A DNA stretch of 64,000 nt from Mycolicibacterium mucogenicum DSM 44124 (GCF_005670685.2 NZ_CP062008.1:4712001-4776000); one strand, 5' to 3'. Counted from the first letter of the stretch, positions 1 to 8,911 are shown. Program-made: numbers and translations. Notes: generated from the letters alone by a model not told the origin.

Positions 1-37
1 GACCCGGGGTCGTCGGCTTGTACTTGCGAATTCCCAT
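1..37 (-). CDS. rplB: 50S ribosomal protein L2, 5' end only
   Basis: Only the first 12 codons lie inside the window. They start at an ATG whose first base is position 37 and read MGIRKYKPTTPG, the conserved start of ribosomal protein L2, which binds 23S rRNA near the peptidyl-transferase centre. It follows rplW by 29 bases in the S10 operon (rpsJ-rplC-rplD-rplW-rplB). The gap carries a GGGAGTTAAGGG stretch that can act as ribosome binding site and contains the short palindrome GTTAAGGGATTAAC. The rest of the gene is beyond the left edge. Confidence 0.93.
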   Translation of the reverse strand, partial: MGIRKYKPTTPG

Positions 38-66
38 TATCAGTTAATCCCTTAACTCCCGGCCGA

Positions 67-369
67 TCAGGCCGGAGCTCCGAACAGTTCGATCGGCTTG
101 CTGCCGGCGGACAGGGTCACGATCGCGCGCTTGGTGCTCTTGCGCTGGCCGTAACCGGTGCGGGTGCGCTTGCGCTTGCCCTTCCGGTTCGCGGTGTTCA
201 CCGAGTCGACCTTCACGTCGAAGATCTTCTCGATAGCGATCTTGATCTGCGTCTTGTTGGACTCCGGCGCCACGATGAACGTGTACGTGTTGTCCTCGAT
301 GAGTCCGTAGGACTTCTCCGAGATGACCGGGGCCAGGATGATGTCGCGAGGATCAGTCACGGTAGCCAT
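67..369 (-). CDS. rplW: 50S ribosomal protein L23
   Basis: This 100-residue protein has the normal actinobacterial L23 length. It contains the L23 N-terminal pattern [13 protein letters not shown] and the basic loop around [12 protein letters not shown] (about residues 61-72), which contacts 23S rRNA at the exit of the peptide tunnel, where trigger factor and SRP dock. The ATG overlaps the rplD stop by one base (TGATG), so translation is probably coupled. It is the fourth gene of the S10 operon. Confidence 0.97.
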   Translation of the reverse strand: MATVTDPRDIILAPVISEKSYGLIEDNTYTFIVAPESNKTQIKIAIEKIFDVKVDSVNTANRKGKRKRTRTGYGQRKSTKRAIVTLSAGSKPIELFGAPA

Positions 370-1016
370 CAGGCCGACACCTCCTCTTTCGTGTTGGCGG
401 TGATGTAGGCGTTGAGCGCCTCCACCGAGAACACCAGGTCGTCGGCGTTGAGCACGTCGTAGGTGTTCAGCTGATCCGGCGAAATCACGTGGACGCCAGG
501 CAGGTTGCGGACGCTCTTGGCGCCGACCACATCGCTGCGGCCGATCACGACGAGCACCTTCTTGTTGTCGGTCAGCGACGACAGGAACGACTTGGCGCTC
601 TTGGTCGACGGGTTCTGACCGGCCACCAGCTCGGTGATCGCGTGGATGCGCTCGTTGCGAGCCCGGTCCGACAGCGCGCTGCGCAGGGCAGCAGCGATCA
701 TCTTCTTCGGGGTCCGCTGGCTGTAGTCACGCGGCTGCGGGCCGTGGACGGTGCCACCACCGGTGAACTGCGGGGCGCGGGTCGAACCCTGACGGGCGCG
801 GCCGGTGCCCTTCTGGCGGTACGGCTTCTTGCCACCACCGGACACCATGGCCCGGGTCTTGGTGGCGTGGGTGCCCTGGCGAGCGGCGGCCAGCTGGGCC
901 GTCACCACCTGGTGCATCAGCGCGATGTTGGGCTCGACGTCGAACAGCGCGGCGGGCAGCTCGACAGAGCCGTCCTTCTTGCCGTCCGGGGTCTTGACGT
1001 CAATCTTGAGAGTCAT
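369..1016 (-). CDS. rplD: 50S ribosomal protein L4
   Basis: L4, 215 residues. The long basic central loop (about residues 55-100, with [19 protein letters not shown]) is the extension that reaches into the peptide exit tunnel. The globular part binds 23S rRNA domain I. In E. coli L4 also represses its own operon; whether that happens here cannot be read from sequence. The start ATG overlaps the rplC stop by one base (TAATG) and the stop overlaps the rplW start, an arrangement typical of tightly coupled r-protein translation. Confidence 0.97.
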   Translation of the reverse strand: MTLKIDVKTPDGKKDGSVELPAALFDVEPNIALMHQVVTAQLAAARQGTHATKTRAMVSGGGKKPYRQKGTGRARQGSTRAPQFTGGGTVHGPQPRDYSQRTPKKMIAAALRSALSDRARNERIHAITELVAGQNPSTKSAKSFLSSLTDNKKVLVVIGRSDVVGAKSVRNLPGVHVISPDQLNTYDVLNADDLVFSVEALNAYITANTKEEVSA

Positions 1017-1669
1017 TACTTCTCGCCTCGCTTAACTGCGGTGCGGACAACCACCAGTCCACCGTTGCGGCCCGGGATGGCGCCCTTGATGAGCAACACA
1101 CCGTTCTCGGCGTCGACCTTGTGAACCTTCAGGTTCTGGGTGGTGACGCGGTCGCTACCCATACGGCCGGACATGCGGGTGCCCTTGAAGACACGGCCCG
1201 GGGTGGCGCAGCCACCGATCGAACCGGGACGACGGTGCACAGCCTGGGCACCGTGAGCGGCGCCCTGACCCTTGAAGCCGTGGCGCTTCATGGTGCCGGC
1301 GAAGCCCTTGCCCTTGCTGGTGCCGGTCACGTCGACGTACGCGCCGTCGGCGAAGATCTCGGCGGTCAGTTCCTGACCGACCTCGTACTCGGCGACCGCG
1401 GCCTCGTCGTCAAGACGAAGCTCGGCCAGGTGCCGACGCGGGTTGACGCCTGCAGCGGCGAACTGACCGGTGACCGGCTTGTTCACCTTGCGCGGGCTGA
1501 TCTCGCCGTAGGCGAGCTGCACGGCGCTGTAGCCGTCGCGCTCGGGGGTGCGGATACGGGTCACCACGTTGGGGCCGGCCTTCACGACCGTGACCGGGAC
1601 GACTTTGTTGTTCTCGTCGAACACCTGCGTCATGCCCAGCTTGGTGCCCAAAATGCCTTTGCGTGCCAT
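1016..1669 (-). CDS. rplC: 50S ribosomal protein L3
   Basis: L3, 217 residues, starts [17 protein letters not shown], the family signature. A later segment, [17 protein letters not shown] followed by HRRPGSIGG, is the extension that approaches the peptidyl-transferase centre and includes the region altered in linezolid- and pleuromutilin-resistant mutants of other bacteria. No truncation is seen. It lies 13 bases after rpsJ and overlaps rplD by one base in the S10 operon. Confidence 0.97.
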   Translation of the reverse strand: MARKGILGTKLGMTQVFDENNKVVPVTVVKAGPNVVTRIRTPERDGYSAVQLAYGEISPRKVNKPVTGQFAAAGVNPRRHLAELRLDDEAAVAEYEVGQELTAEIFADGAYVDVTGTSKGKGFAGTMKRHGFKGQGAAHGAQAVHRRPGSIGGCATPGRVFKGTRMSGRMGSDRVTTQNLKVHKVDAENGVLLIKGAIPGRNGGLVVVRTAVKRGEK

Positions 1670-1682
1670 TTTTCTGGGTCTC

Positions 1683-1988
1683 CTACTGGATGTTGACGTC
1701 GACGCTCGCCGGCAGATCGATGCGCATCAAAGCGTCAACCGTCTTCGGCGTGGGGTCGAGGATGTCGATAAGGCGCTTGTGGGTACGCATTTCGAAATGC
1801 TCCCGCGAGTCCTTGTACTTATGGGGAGACCGGATAACGCAGTACACGTTCTTCTCGGTCGGCAGCGGCACCGGGCCGACCACGCTTGCCCCTGTACGGG
1901 TGACCGTCTCAACGATCTTGCGCGCCGAGGCGTCAATCGCCTCGTGGTCGTAGGCCTTGAGCCTGATGCGGATCTTCTGTCCCGCCAC
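1683..1988 (-). CDS. rpsJ: 30S ribosomal protein S10 / NusE
   Basis: S10, 101 residues, begins with a GTG codon ([15 protein letters not shown]) after a good ribosome binding site (TAGGAG, 4 bases upstream). S10 sits in the 30S head and, as NusE, links NusG and NusB to RNA polymerase in antitermination. The conserved centre [14 protein letters not shown] and the loop [20 protein letters not shown] are intact. It is the first gene of the S10 operon, with a long leader upstream. Confidence 0.97.
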
Positions 1989-2253
1989 GCTTCTCCTACC
2001 TAACTTTCACGGGCCCGTGCTCGGGCCTGGTCTTCAATACGCACGCCCCGGGACACCCGATGACGCGCGCTGGCTATGCCGCCGCTCTTTACGTTTCTGT
2101 GGTTCACCGACCCCCGCGCTCGGGCGTGTCGCCTTTGCGCACAGTCGTCCGCGCTGGAAATTCCATCTCGGGCGATGCTGGGACCGGATGCGCCCGTGAT
2201 GGGCGCCGGTCGTATGCCCGCAGCGGGCGAACCCGGCGCAAGGCAACCCGAAC

Positions 2254-2282
2254 AGTATGCCCCAGATCCGGGCTCGCTCCAA
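2254..2282 (-). promoter_or_regulatory. Candidate sigma-A promoter of the S10 operon
   Basis: Read on the minus strand there is TTGGAG (2277-2282), a 17-base spacer and CATACT (2254-2259), a fair match to a SigA -35/-10 pair. Transcription would start near 2247, giving a leader of about 260 nt before the rpsJ GTG. Prediction by eye only. Confidence 0.45.
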
Positions 2283-2436
2283 ATCCGCTGCGGAGCCATC
2301 CGCCGCGCCCGGGTTCTGCGGCCGGTCCTGCGGTGATCTCGGGTTCATTCTGCCTTGAATTTGCCTTGAATCTGCGGTGACGACGCTGACGTTCGAGTGG
2401 ATCGCGCCCTGGTTGGAGAGTGGACGCAGACGTCGG

Positions 2437-2579
2437 GTTGACCGTGCGGCGGTGGCGCAAAAATGCGAGTGGGGTGCGCCCCAGGTACAGGGTCAACGCG
2501 TATGCAGCCACCGCGGTCGTTGACTCTGTACTCGTGGCAAAAAAGTGTGAGTAAGGAGCGCCCTGGATACAGCCTCAAC
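2437..2579. repeat. Two tandem copies of a ~61-bp degenerate palindrome
   Basis: Copy 1 spans 2437-2497, bounded by GTTGACC and its exact complement GGTCAAC. Copy 2 spans 2519-2579, bounded by GTTGAC and CTCAAC. Each has a GC-rich inner arm pair (GTGGCGC or GTGGC on the left, GCGCC on the right) around a similar core (AAAAATGCGAGT, AAAAAGTGTGAGT). A third, right-truncated copy starts at 2601 with GTTGACTCTGAACT, nearly identical to the start of copy 2. A relative with the same outer arms lies at 8987-9045. No coding function is seen; it looks like a REP-like intergenic element. Confidence 0.7.
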
Positions 2580-2673
2580 GCACGCCCGGCCGGTCCTCCC
2601 GTTGACTCTGAACTGGTGCTGCAGAAGGGCGAGTGGACCGGGCCGCCGACGCAGAATTGGCGACGGAACCTAA

Positions 2674-2689
2674 CTTACTTTCGAGTAAG
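2674..2689. promoter_or_regulatory. Inverted repeat and -10 before the DUF4442 gene
   Basis: CTTACT-TTCG-AGTAAG is a 16-bp inverted repeat ending 8 bases before the ATG. It overlaps TAAGAT (2686-2691), a good -10 hexamer, so the mRNA is probably leaderless or nearly so and a repressor bound here would block it. The shape suits a TetR- or GntR-type regulator, but which one is unknown. Confidence 0.55.
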
Positions 2690-2697
2690 ATCGAGGC

Positions 2698-3171
2698 ATG
2701 TCGACACTGAGCCCCACGTACCGCGCCTGGAAGCAGCTCTCCGGACGGCCCGGCGGCAGTCTGATGTTCTCGGCGGCCGCGATGGTGCGGGTGCCGTACT
2801 TCGCGTCGGTCCTACCCCGGGTGGTGACGATGGAGCCGGGCTACGCCGAGGTGGCGGTGCCGAAGTGGTTCTTCGTCTACAACCACCTGCACACCGTGCA
2901 CGCCATCGCGTCGTGCAACGCCGCCGAGGCCGCCATGGGCATGGCGATGGAAGCAACAGTGCCGACGAGCCACCGCTGGATCCCGAAAGCCATGAACGTT
3001 CGATACCTGGCCAAGGCCACCACCTCACTGCGGGCGCACGCACGGGTCGACGTCCCTGACTTCGAGACGCTGACCAAAGGCACCGACGTCGTCGTATCGG
3101 TCTCCGTGGTCGACGCGCGGGGCGAAGAGGTCGTGCACGCCGACATCACGACGTGGGTGACCCCCGCCTAA
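2698..3171 (+). CDS. DUF4442 hot-dog-fold thioesterase-like protein
   Basis: The protein has 157 residues and no signal peptide. The N-terminal LSPTYRAWKQL, the central FFVYNHLHTVHAIASCNAAEAAMGMAME helix region and the C-terminal strands ending ADITTWV fit DUF4442 proteins, which adopt the hot-dog fold of acyl-CoA thioesterases such as PaaI/YiiD. The His and Asn residues of YNHLHTVHA lie where the substrate channel is expected. A role in acyl-CoA hydrolysis is inferred from the fold; no substrate can be named. It has its own promoter and operator and converges on a SnoaL-like gene, with stops overlapping by 4 bases. Confidence 0.75.
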   Translation: MSTLSPTYRAWKQLSGRPGGSLMFSAAAMVRVPYFASVLPRVVTMEPGYAEVAVPKWFFVYNHLHTVHAIASCNAAEAAMGMAMEATVPTSHRWIPKAMNVRYLAKATTSLRAHARVDVPDFETLTKGTDVVVSVSVVDARGEEVVHADITTWVTPA

Positions 3172-3521
3172 TCGAGATAGGTGCCGTGACCTTCGCGCAC
3201 CAGATCGCCATCGAAGATCAGCACCTCGTTGACGAGCTGGCCGCGGTGGTTGCGGTAGTTGATGACGAGCGCCTGCGTCCCGATATAGGTGGCCACGATC
3301 TCGAAGTGCAGCTCCGGCACCGCGGCCAGCGCGGTGGTCCAGTACCGGCGGAGTGCATCCTTGCCCCGCACCACTCCCCCGGATTCGGGCACCACGCGCG
3401 CCGCGACGGGTGAGGTGAAGACGGCGTCGTCGTGAAAATGCGCCAGAACCGCCTCGACGTCGTGTGCGTTCCAGGCCGCACACCACTCACGGGCGAATCG
3501 GTCGGCGTCGGGAAGCGTCAT
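3168..3521 (-). CDS. SnoaL-like / NTF2-fold protein
   Basis: I place the start at ATG 3521 (MTLPDADRFAREWCAAWNAHDVEAVLAHF), giving 117 residues. A GGGGCGGC ribosome site precedes it, and the longer upstream frame has no family similarity. The pattern W-x-A-H-D-x-E-x-V-L-x-H-F, then DDAVFTSP and a basic RGKDALRRYW segment, is typical of the SnoaL_2/NTF2-like cone fold. These proteins are small cyclases, isomerases or binding proteins; the substrate is unknown. The 3' end overlaps the convergent DUF4442 gene by 4 bases. Confidence 0.72.
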   Translation of the reverse strand: MTLPDADRFAREWCAAWNAHDVEAVLAHFHDDAVFTSPVAARVVPESGGVVRGKDALRRYWTTALAAVPELHFEIVATYIGTQALVINYRNHRGQLVNEVLIFDGDLVREGHGTYLD

Positions 3522-3644
3522 GCCGCCCCATCGAAGTGGACGCACACCTGGACGGGCAAGCCATTTTTCGTGCGCCGAGCGTGCGACCTGCCGAGATGAC
3601 ACGCCGCTGACGTCACCGGAATCCCCCATGTTCCGACGTAGCAG

Positions 3645-5282
3645 TCAGTGCTGCAGAGTCCCCCAGAACGCACATTGGTGCACCTGGTCGTAGTCCGTGA
3701 CCAATCGGCTTCCGTCGGGACGCAGCGACATTCGCGGGTCGTGGTCGCCGCCGGTCAGCTGCGGCCAGTCCGGCGCACCTTCCGCGCTGGGGTGGCCATC
3801 GCGGACGAAAGAGCTCCAGTAGTCGATCATCTGATCCGAGAGTGCGATCTGCGGCGGCGTCGGCGGCGGCGCTCCACCCATGTTGAAGATGTAGCGCAGG
3901 TCCAGCGAGTGGCTGGCACCGACGGGGAAAGGCAAGTGGCGCAAGGGATCCGGCGTCGGTGGCGTCGGGTCGGCGAACTCGTAGCCGTACACTGGCGCGT
4001 CGGCGACCAGCGCGTCGCCGATGCGGTCCGCCACGCACGCGAACGCCGCGTCGGTGACTGCCGTCGAGTAGGCGACCGCGGCGCTGCCGCCGTAGCGGTC
4101 CAGCGGGTAGCGCTCCGCGACGGCGCCGGCGTCGGCGCCGAACGTCGACTCCAGCAGGCGCGGGTAGGCATCGGCATGGAACCGCTTGCCCGCGCGGAGA
4201 TATTGCAGCGCCACGAAGAGGGTGAACTCGTCGCGGGTGGTACCGATCATCACCGGCACGCGGGCAGCGGCGCCGTCGCTGATGGCCCGCATCGGATCGA
4301 CCGGCAGCAGCGTCGTCCCGGAGACGGGCCCGCTGAGCATGTTCTCGCCGATTCCGTAGAACCACACCGGTTTTCGCAGTTTGTCGACCGGCAGGCTGCG
4401 CAGGCAATCCGCCGCGTTCGCCGGTTCGCCGCACCCCGCGGCTTTCGCATAGGCGAGGCTCGCCCGGGTGGCTTCCGGTAGCGCGCCCTGCGCCTGGCAC
4501 GGCCCGCTCGCGATGATGGCGCCCCGGAAGAGACCGGCCGAGTCGGGAGCGACGAGGTGGTCGCACACCGACATCCCGCCGGCGGATTCGCCCGCGATGG
4601 TCACCTTGCCGGGGTCGCCGCCGAACGCGGCAATGTTGTCACGCACCCAGCGCAGCGCCGCCTGCTGATCGGCCAACCCGTAGTTGCCGACGTCGGGGCC
4701 GGCACCCAGAGCGGGATGAGCCAGAAAGCCCAGCGCGCCGAGTCGGTAGTTGACGGTCACCACCACGACATCGCCGCGTGTGGTCAGCCGCGTCGAGTTG
4801 TAGATATTGCTGGAACCGTTGATGAACCCGCCACCGTGCAGCCAGACCAGCACCGGTCGCCGTTCACCGGAGATCCGCACCGGCGGCGTCCAGACGTTGA
4901 GCGTCAGACAATCCTCGCTGGTGTTGCGGCCCATCTCGAGGTCACCCTTGGGGTCCTGGATGCAGCGGGCGCCCGGTTTCGCGGCGTCGCGCGCACCATC
5001 CCAGGCGAGCGCGGGAGCCGGCGGCCGGAAGCGGAGTGGCCCCAATGGCGGTGCGGCATAAGGAATTCCACCGAAGAACCGCAAGTCCGGATTGACCGTC
5101 CCGCGGACCGTCCCCGATGCGGTGTGCACCAGCGCCGGATCGGCGGTCACCGCGTCAGGTGCGACGGCCGTCGCGCCTTCACTGTGCGAGTCCAGGCCAC
5201 AGCCGGCGACCAACAGCACCGCGGCAGCCACTGCCGCGGCGCGCTGCAGCAGTCGGGGCGGATGGACGGACGACACGACCAC
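3645..5282 (-). CDS. Secreted type B carboxylesterase lipoprotein
   Basis: A GTG start at 5282 gives 545 residues. The first 28 form a lipoprotein signal peptide (two Arg residues, an Ala/Val-rich stretch, lipobox LVAGC), so the enzyme is probably anchored outside the membrane. The catalytic domain belongs to the carboxylesterase/cholinesterase alpha/beta-hydrolase family: an oxyanion-hole region VWLHGGGFINGSS, the nucleophile elbow GESAGG, an acid region near GTTRDEFTLF and a His in SHSLDLRYIFN. Substrates would be acyl or aryl esters, perhaps lipids. It is divergent from a P450 gene, and the 125-bp gap holds a strong palindrome. The start is uncertain; GTG 5276 is also possible. Confidence 0.85.
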   Translation of the reverse strand: MVVSSVHPPRLLQRAAAVAAAVLLVAGCGLDSHSEGATAVAPDAVTADPALVHTASGTVRGTVNPDLRFFGGIPYAAPPLGPLRFRPPAPALAWDGARDAAKPGARCIQDPKGDLEMGRNTSEDCLTLNVWTPPVRISGERRPVLVWLHGGGFINGSSNIYNSTRLTTRGDVVVVTVNYRLGALGFLAHPALGAGPDVGNYGLADQQAALRWVRDNIAAFGGDPGKVTIAGESAGGMSVCDHLVAPDSAGLFRGAIIASGPCQAQGALPEATRASLAYAKAAGCGEPANAADCLRSLPVDKLRKPVWFYGIGENMLSGPVSGTTLLPVDPMRAISDGAAARVPVMIGTTRDEFTLFVALQYLRAGKRFHADAYPRLLESTFGADAGAVAERYPLDRYGGSAAVAYSTAVTDAAFACVADRIGDALVADAPVYGYEFADPTPPTPDPLRHLPFPVGASHSLDLRYIFNMGGAPPPTPPQIALSDQMIDYWSSFVRDGHPSAEGAPDWPQLTGGDHDPRMSLRPDGSRLVTDYDQVHQCAFWGTLQH

Positions 5283-5368
5283 CCAGCGTACTGAACACCC
5301 GCCGATTGCAGCTCGGAAATATTTCGCGCGACCCCCTCCCCATCGGACATCGAACGACCTACACTCCA

Positions 5369-5384
5369 CTTGACAGCTGTCAAG
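5369..5384. promoter_or_regulatory. Perfect 16-bp palindrome before the P450 gene
   Basis: CTTGACAGCTGTCAAG is a perfect palindrome, 24 bases before the P450 ATG and in the gap shared with the divergent esterase. It contains TTGACA, so a bound dimer could mask a -35 element. TetR-family repressors often use sites of this type; the convergent TetR gene at 6624-7271 is a possible but unproven binder. Confidence 0.6.
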
Positions 5385-5407
5385 TTCGCGTTCGTGTGAG
5401 GAGTTCA

Positions 5408-6658
5408 ATGACCGCACCCACCACCGACGAGGCCGCCAAGGTCCTCGCCGACCCCTCCGCCTACGCCGACGACGATCGGTTGCACACCGCACTGACCCAC
5501 CTCCGCGCCACCAATCCCGTTGCCTGGGTTGACAATCCGCCGTACCGGCCGTTCTGGGCGATCACCAAACACGCCGACATCATGGCCATCGAGCGGGACA
5601 ACAACCTCTTCATCAGCGAGCCCCGCCCACTGCTCATGAAGGCCGACGCCGAGGATCTGTTGAAGGCCCAGGCTGATGCCGGTATCGGGCTGCGCACGCT
5701 CATCCACATGGACGACCCGCACCACCGGAAGATCCGCGCCATCGGCGCCGACTGGTTCCGCCCGAAGGCCATGCGCGATCTCAAGGTCCGGGTGGACGAG
5801 CTCGCCAAGCGGTACGTCGACCGGATGCGCGACATCGGACCCGAGTGCGACTTCGTCGAGGAGATCGCCATCCAGTTCCCGCTGTACGTGATCATGTCGC
5901 TGCTCGGCCTCCCCGAGGAGGATTACGACCGCATGCACACCCTGACCCAGGAGATGTTCGGCGGCGACGACGAAGAGTACTCACGCGGCCAGTCGCCGGA
6001 AGAGCTGTTCGCCGTGCTGCTCGAATTCTTCCAGTACTTCGCCGCGCTGACCGCATCCCGGCGGGCCAACCCGACCGGTGACCTGGCGTCGGCGATCGCG
6101 AACGGCCGCATCGACGGCGAACCGCTCAGCGACATGGACACCGCGTCCTACTACGTGATCGTGGCCAGTGCCGGCCACGACACCACCAAGGACGCCATCT
6201 CGGGTGGGCTGCACGCGCTGATCCAGAATCCCGGCGAGTTGGCGCGGCTGAAGGCGAACCCCGACCTGATGCCCACGGCCGTCGAGGAGATGATCCGGTG
6301 GAGCACGCCGGTGAAGGAATTCATGCGTACCGCCACCGCCGACACTGTCGTACGCGGCGTGCCGATCGCGGAAGGCGAATCCGTTTATCTCGCTTACGTT
6401 TCCGGTAACCGCGACGAAGAGGTGTTCGCCGACCCGTTCCGGTTCGACGTCGCACGCGAGCCGAACAAGCACCTGGCGTTCGGCTACGGCGTGCACTTCT
6501 GTCTGGGTGCCGCACTGGCGCGCATGGAGATGAACAGCCTGTTCTCCGAACTACTGCCCCGGCTGGACTCGATCGAATTGGCCGGCGCCCCGGAGCTTTC
6601 CGCGACGACGTTCGTCGGCGGTTTCAAGCACCTGCCGATCCGGTATTCGCTGCGCTGA
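5408..6658 (+). CDS. Cytochrome P450
   Basis: A 416-residue soluble bacterial P450. The ATG follows a GAGGAG ribosome site; the frame continues upstream without P450 features. All core motifs are present: the I-helix oxygen-binding segment SAGHDTT, the K-helix ExxR in EEMIR, and the heme loop FGYGVHFCLG with the Cys ligand at about residue 365. It needs an external ferredoxin and reductase; the reductase at 18453 is one candidate partner in this window. The family number and substrate cannot be assigned by eye; mycobacterial P450s of this size often hydroxylate sterols, fatty acids or terpenes. The end overlaps the convergent TetR gene by 35 bases. Confidence 0.93.
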   Translation: MTAPTTDEAAKVLADPSAYADDDRLHTALTHLRATNPVAWVDNPPYRPFWAITKHADIMAIERDNNLFISEPRPLLMKADAEDLLKAQADAGIGLRTLIHMDDPHHRKIRAIGADWFRPKAMRDLKVRVDELAKRYVDRMRDIGPECDFVEEIAIQFPLYVIMSLLGLPEEDYDRMHTLTQEMFGGDDEEYSRGQSPEELFAVLLEFFQYFAALTASRRANPTGDLASAIANGRIDGEPLSDMDTASYYVIVASAGHDTTKDAISGGLHALIQNPGELARLKANPDLMPTAVEEMIRWSTPVKEFMRTATADTVVRGVPIAEGESVYLAYVSGNRDEEVFADPFRFDVAREPNKHLAFGYGVHFCLGAALARMEMNSLFSELLPRLDSIELAGAPELSATTFVGGFKHLPIRYSLR

Positions 6659-7271
6659 CGCGATGAGTCGCGAGGAATCCGTCGACGGCGGCGACGGCGA
6701 TCTCGCGGTAATCGAAGTCGGGCAACGTGCTGAGCTTGCCCAGCACGATCGGGCCGAGTAACAACGCCGCGGCGCGGACCCGGTCGACGTCGCCCAATTC
6801 GGCGACGGCCTCGGGACTGGACAGCACTGCCTCGAACGGCGCGGCGTACTGCTCGGCCACCCGTTCCCGCAGGTTACGGACCTCGACGCTCTCGGTCCCC
6901 GCCGCGCCCCACGGCAGGTGTTCGAGGTTGCCACCGAGCGTCAGCCACGACATGGCCGCCAGGCTGACCGGCGCCTCGGCGATCAGTTCCGCCTGCGCGC
7001 GCACGAGCGCGATCAACTGCTCGCGCAGGTCGCCCTCGGCGGGCGGCACGGGAGCCGGCGGAATGAGCGCGTGAAATGCCGCTGCCAGCAAGTCATTTCC
7101 GCTGGCGTAGTGCCGGTAGAGGGTCGCCCTGGCCACATTGGACGCGCGGATCACCGCGTCGACGGTCACGGCACTGGGACCGCCGGAGCGCAGCAGGGCG
7201 GTCGCCGCCTCGAGAAGCCGCGCCCGCGACCGGGCCGGCCTGGGGTCACCATGTTCGCTGGACAACTCCAT
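6624..7271 (-). CDS. TetR-family repressor
   Basis: A 215-residue regulator. The N-terminal helix-turn-helix is clear (SRARLLEAATALLRSGG ... VTVDAVIRASNVARATLYRHY, about residues 14-60), and the remainder is helical and suits ligand binding. It is transcribed away from the adjacent efflux pump across a 77-bp gap with an 8-bp inverted repeat, the usual layout for a TetR repressor that controls its neighbour and itself. Its 3' end overlaps the P450 gene by 35 bases on the opposite strand. The inducer is unknown. Confidence 0.9.
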   Translation of the reverse strand: MELSSEHGDPRPARSRARLLEAATALLRSGGPSAVTVDAVIRASNVARATLYRHYASGNDLLAAAFHALIPPAPVPPAEGDLREQLIALVRAQAELIAEAPVSLAAMSWLTLGGNLEHLPWGAAGTESVEVRNLRERVAEQYAAPFEAVLSSPEAVAELGDVDRVRAAALLLGPIVLGKLSTLPDFDYREIAVAAVDGFLATHRVSAANTGSAGA

Positions 7272-7290
7272 TCACCTTTCGGCCGACAAA

Positions 7291-7327
7291 CAAGACTGTT
7301 AGTCTCGTTTGAAGATCATCAGTCTTG
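7291..7327. promoter_or_regulatory. Operator-like inverted repeats between TetR and the MFS pump
   Basis: CAAGACTG (7291-7298) and its exact complement CAGTCTTG (7320-7327) face each other. Inside the left part, AGACT-GTT-AGTCT (7293-7305) is a second, compact inverted repeat. Both lie between the divergent starts of the TetR gene and the MFS gene and are the best candidate operators for the TetR protein. Confidence 0.6.
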
Positions 7328-7348
7328 AAACTACCGGAAGGTGGCCGC

Positions 7349-8911
7349 ATGGCCGACAAGGCGAGCGTGGCGAGCCCCCTGGCCGATTCCACGCAGCCTA
7401 CGGCCACTCCACCCATCTCACGCAACCGCACCTGGACCCTTCTCGTGGCGTGTTGCGGTGTGCTGGTGGTGATTTCGTCGATGGTGGCGCTCAACACCGC
7501 GCTCGGCGACATCGCCATGGCCACCTCGGCGAACCAGACCCAGCTGACCTGGATCATCGACAGCTACACGCTGACGCTGGCCTGCCTGCTGCTGCCCGCC
7601 GGCGCCATCGGCGACCGCTACGGCCGGCGCGGCGCCCTGCTGTTCGGCCTGGCCGTCTTTGCGGTGGCCTCGATTGTTCCGGCACTGAGCACCGATCCCC
7701 TGCACATCATCGGCGCACGCGCGGTCGCCGGCGTCGGTGCCGCATTCATCATGCCGGCGACGCTGTCCCTGATAACGGCGTCGTACCCGGCGGACCAGCG
7801 CACCAAGGCGGTGGGCATCTGGGCCGGCATGGCCGGCTGCGGTGGTGTGTTCGGCATGCTGGGATCCGGTGTGCTGCTGCACTTCTGGCCCTGGCAGTCG
7901 ATCTTCTGGGCGTTCGCCGGTGCCGGGCTGGTCCTCATTGTCATGGCCACGACCATCACGAGTTCGCGCGACGCGGAAGCCCGCACCTTGGACGTCGCCG
8001 GCGCGGTCGTCATCGCCGCGGCCGTCGCCGCGCTGGTGTACGGCATCCTGGCGGCGCCCGATCGCGGCTGGACACATCCGGTGGTGCTGGGTGGTATCGC
8101 CGGTGGCCTGATCCTGGCAGGGCTCTTCGCGATCATCGAGCTACGGGCCCGGTACCCGCTGCTGGATGTCCGGTTGTTCCTCGATCGCCAGTTCGGCACC
8201 GGAGCCGCGGCCATCACGGTGCTGTTCATGGTGATGTTCGGCTTCTTCTACCTGGCGATGCAATTCATGCAACTGGTCATGGGCTACAGCCCGCTGGGAA
8301 CCGCACTGGCCCTGTCCCCGCTGGCGGTGCCGATGCTCATCCTGTCCCCGTTGTCGTCGTGGTATCTGCCGAAGCTGGGCTTGCGCGTCGTGGTGCTCAT
8401 GGGCCTTGGGCTGCTGTCCGCCGGCCTGCTGTCCCTGTGCCTGGTGCGCATCGACTCGTCGTACTGGGCCCTGGCCTGGCCGCTGCTGGTGGTGAGCACC
8501 GGAGTCGGAATCTTCACCGCGCCAACGACTTCGGCGATCATGACGTCGGTGCCGGACGCCAAGCAGGGAGTGGCTTCGGCAGTCAATGACACCACCCGCG
8601 AGGTCGGCGCAGCCCTCGGCATCGCACTGACCGGCTCCCTCCTGGCGGCCGGATACAGCAAGCACATCGGGCCCGCCATCGCCGGTTTTCCGGCTCCGAT
8701 GCAAGACGCCGCACGCGGCTCGCTGGCCGGTGCGGTGGCCGCCGCGCCCCATCTGGGCCCGATCGGCGGTCAGCTCGTGACGGTGGCCCGCGTGGAGTTC
8801 CTCCACGCGATGCAGACATCGCTCGTGGTGCTGGCGTCGATCACCGCGGTCGCGGGCGTACTGATCGCGTTCTGGGCGCCCGGCCGCGAACGCACACCAC
8901 CCAACGACTAA
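7349..8911 (+). CDS. MFS drug:H+ antiporter, DHA2 (EmrB/QacA) type
   Basis: Start ATG 7349 (MADKASVASP) follows GGAAGG by 7 bases; the frame could be extended to a TTG at 7325. The 520-residue product is very hydrophobic, with about 14 membrane segments, the number typical of DHA2 exporters. Motif A occurs as GAIGDRYGRRGALL after the second segment, and a motif C-like glycine-rich stretch (GMAGCGGVFGMLGSG) is in the fifth. It should export lipophilic or cationic compounds using the proton gradient. The divergent TetR gene is the likely regulator. Confidence 0.92.
   Translation: MADKASVASPLADSTQPTATPPISRNRTWTLLVACCGVLVVISSMVALNTALGDIAMATSANQTQLTWIIDSYTLTLACLLLPAGAIGDRYGRRGALLFGLAVFAVASIVPALSTDPLHIIGARAVAGVGAAFIMPATLSLITASYPADQRTKAVGIWAGMAGCGGVFGMLGSGVLLHFWPWQSIFWAFAGAGLVLIVMATTITSSRDAEARTLDVAGAVVIAAAVAALVYGILAAPDRGWTHPVVLGGIAGGLILAGLFAIIELRARYPLLDVRLFLDRQFGTGAAAITVLFMVMFGFFYLAMQFMQLVMGYSPLGTALALSPLAVPMLILSPLSSWYLPKLGLRVVVLMGLGLLSAGLLSLCLVRIDSSYWALAWPLLVVSTGVGIFTAPTTSAIMTSVPDAKQGVASAVNDTTREVGAALGIALTGSLLAAGYSKHIGPAIAGFPAPMQDAARGSLAGAVAAAPHLGPIGGQLVTVARVEFLHAMQTSLVVLASITAVAGVLIAFWAPGRERTPPND

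Larger units (their letters stand above)
1989..2697. other. 709-bp intergenic region: rpsJ leader and repeats, no gene
   Basis: No convincing coding sequence is seen; the open frames here have no family features and overlap on both strands, as expected for GC-rich DNA. Moving away from rpsJ it holds: the rpsJ 5' leader, including GCGACACGCCCG (2121-2132) that recurs before rpsL; a candidate rpsJ promoter (2254-2282); two degenerate palindromes and a third partial copy (2437-2660); and the promoter/operator of the rightward DUF4442 gene (2674-2697). Confidence 0.8.

Noticed and set aside
2000..2640. Several open frames in the rpsJ leader
   Set aside because: They overlap each other on both strands, have no ribosome sites or motifs, and cover the promoter and repeats.
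2437..2660. Tandem repeats that might be a CRISPR array
   Set aside because: The units are palindromes with diverged middles, only two to three copies, no constant spacer length and no cas genes nearby.
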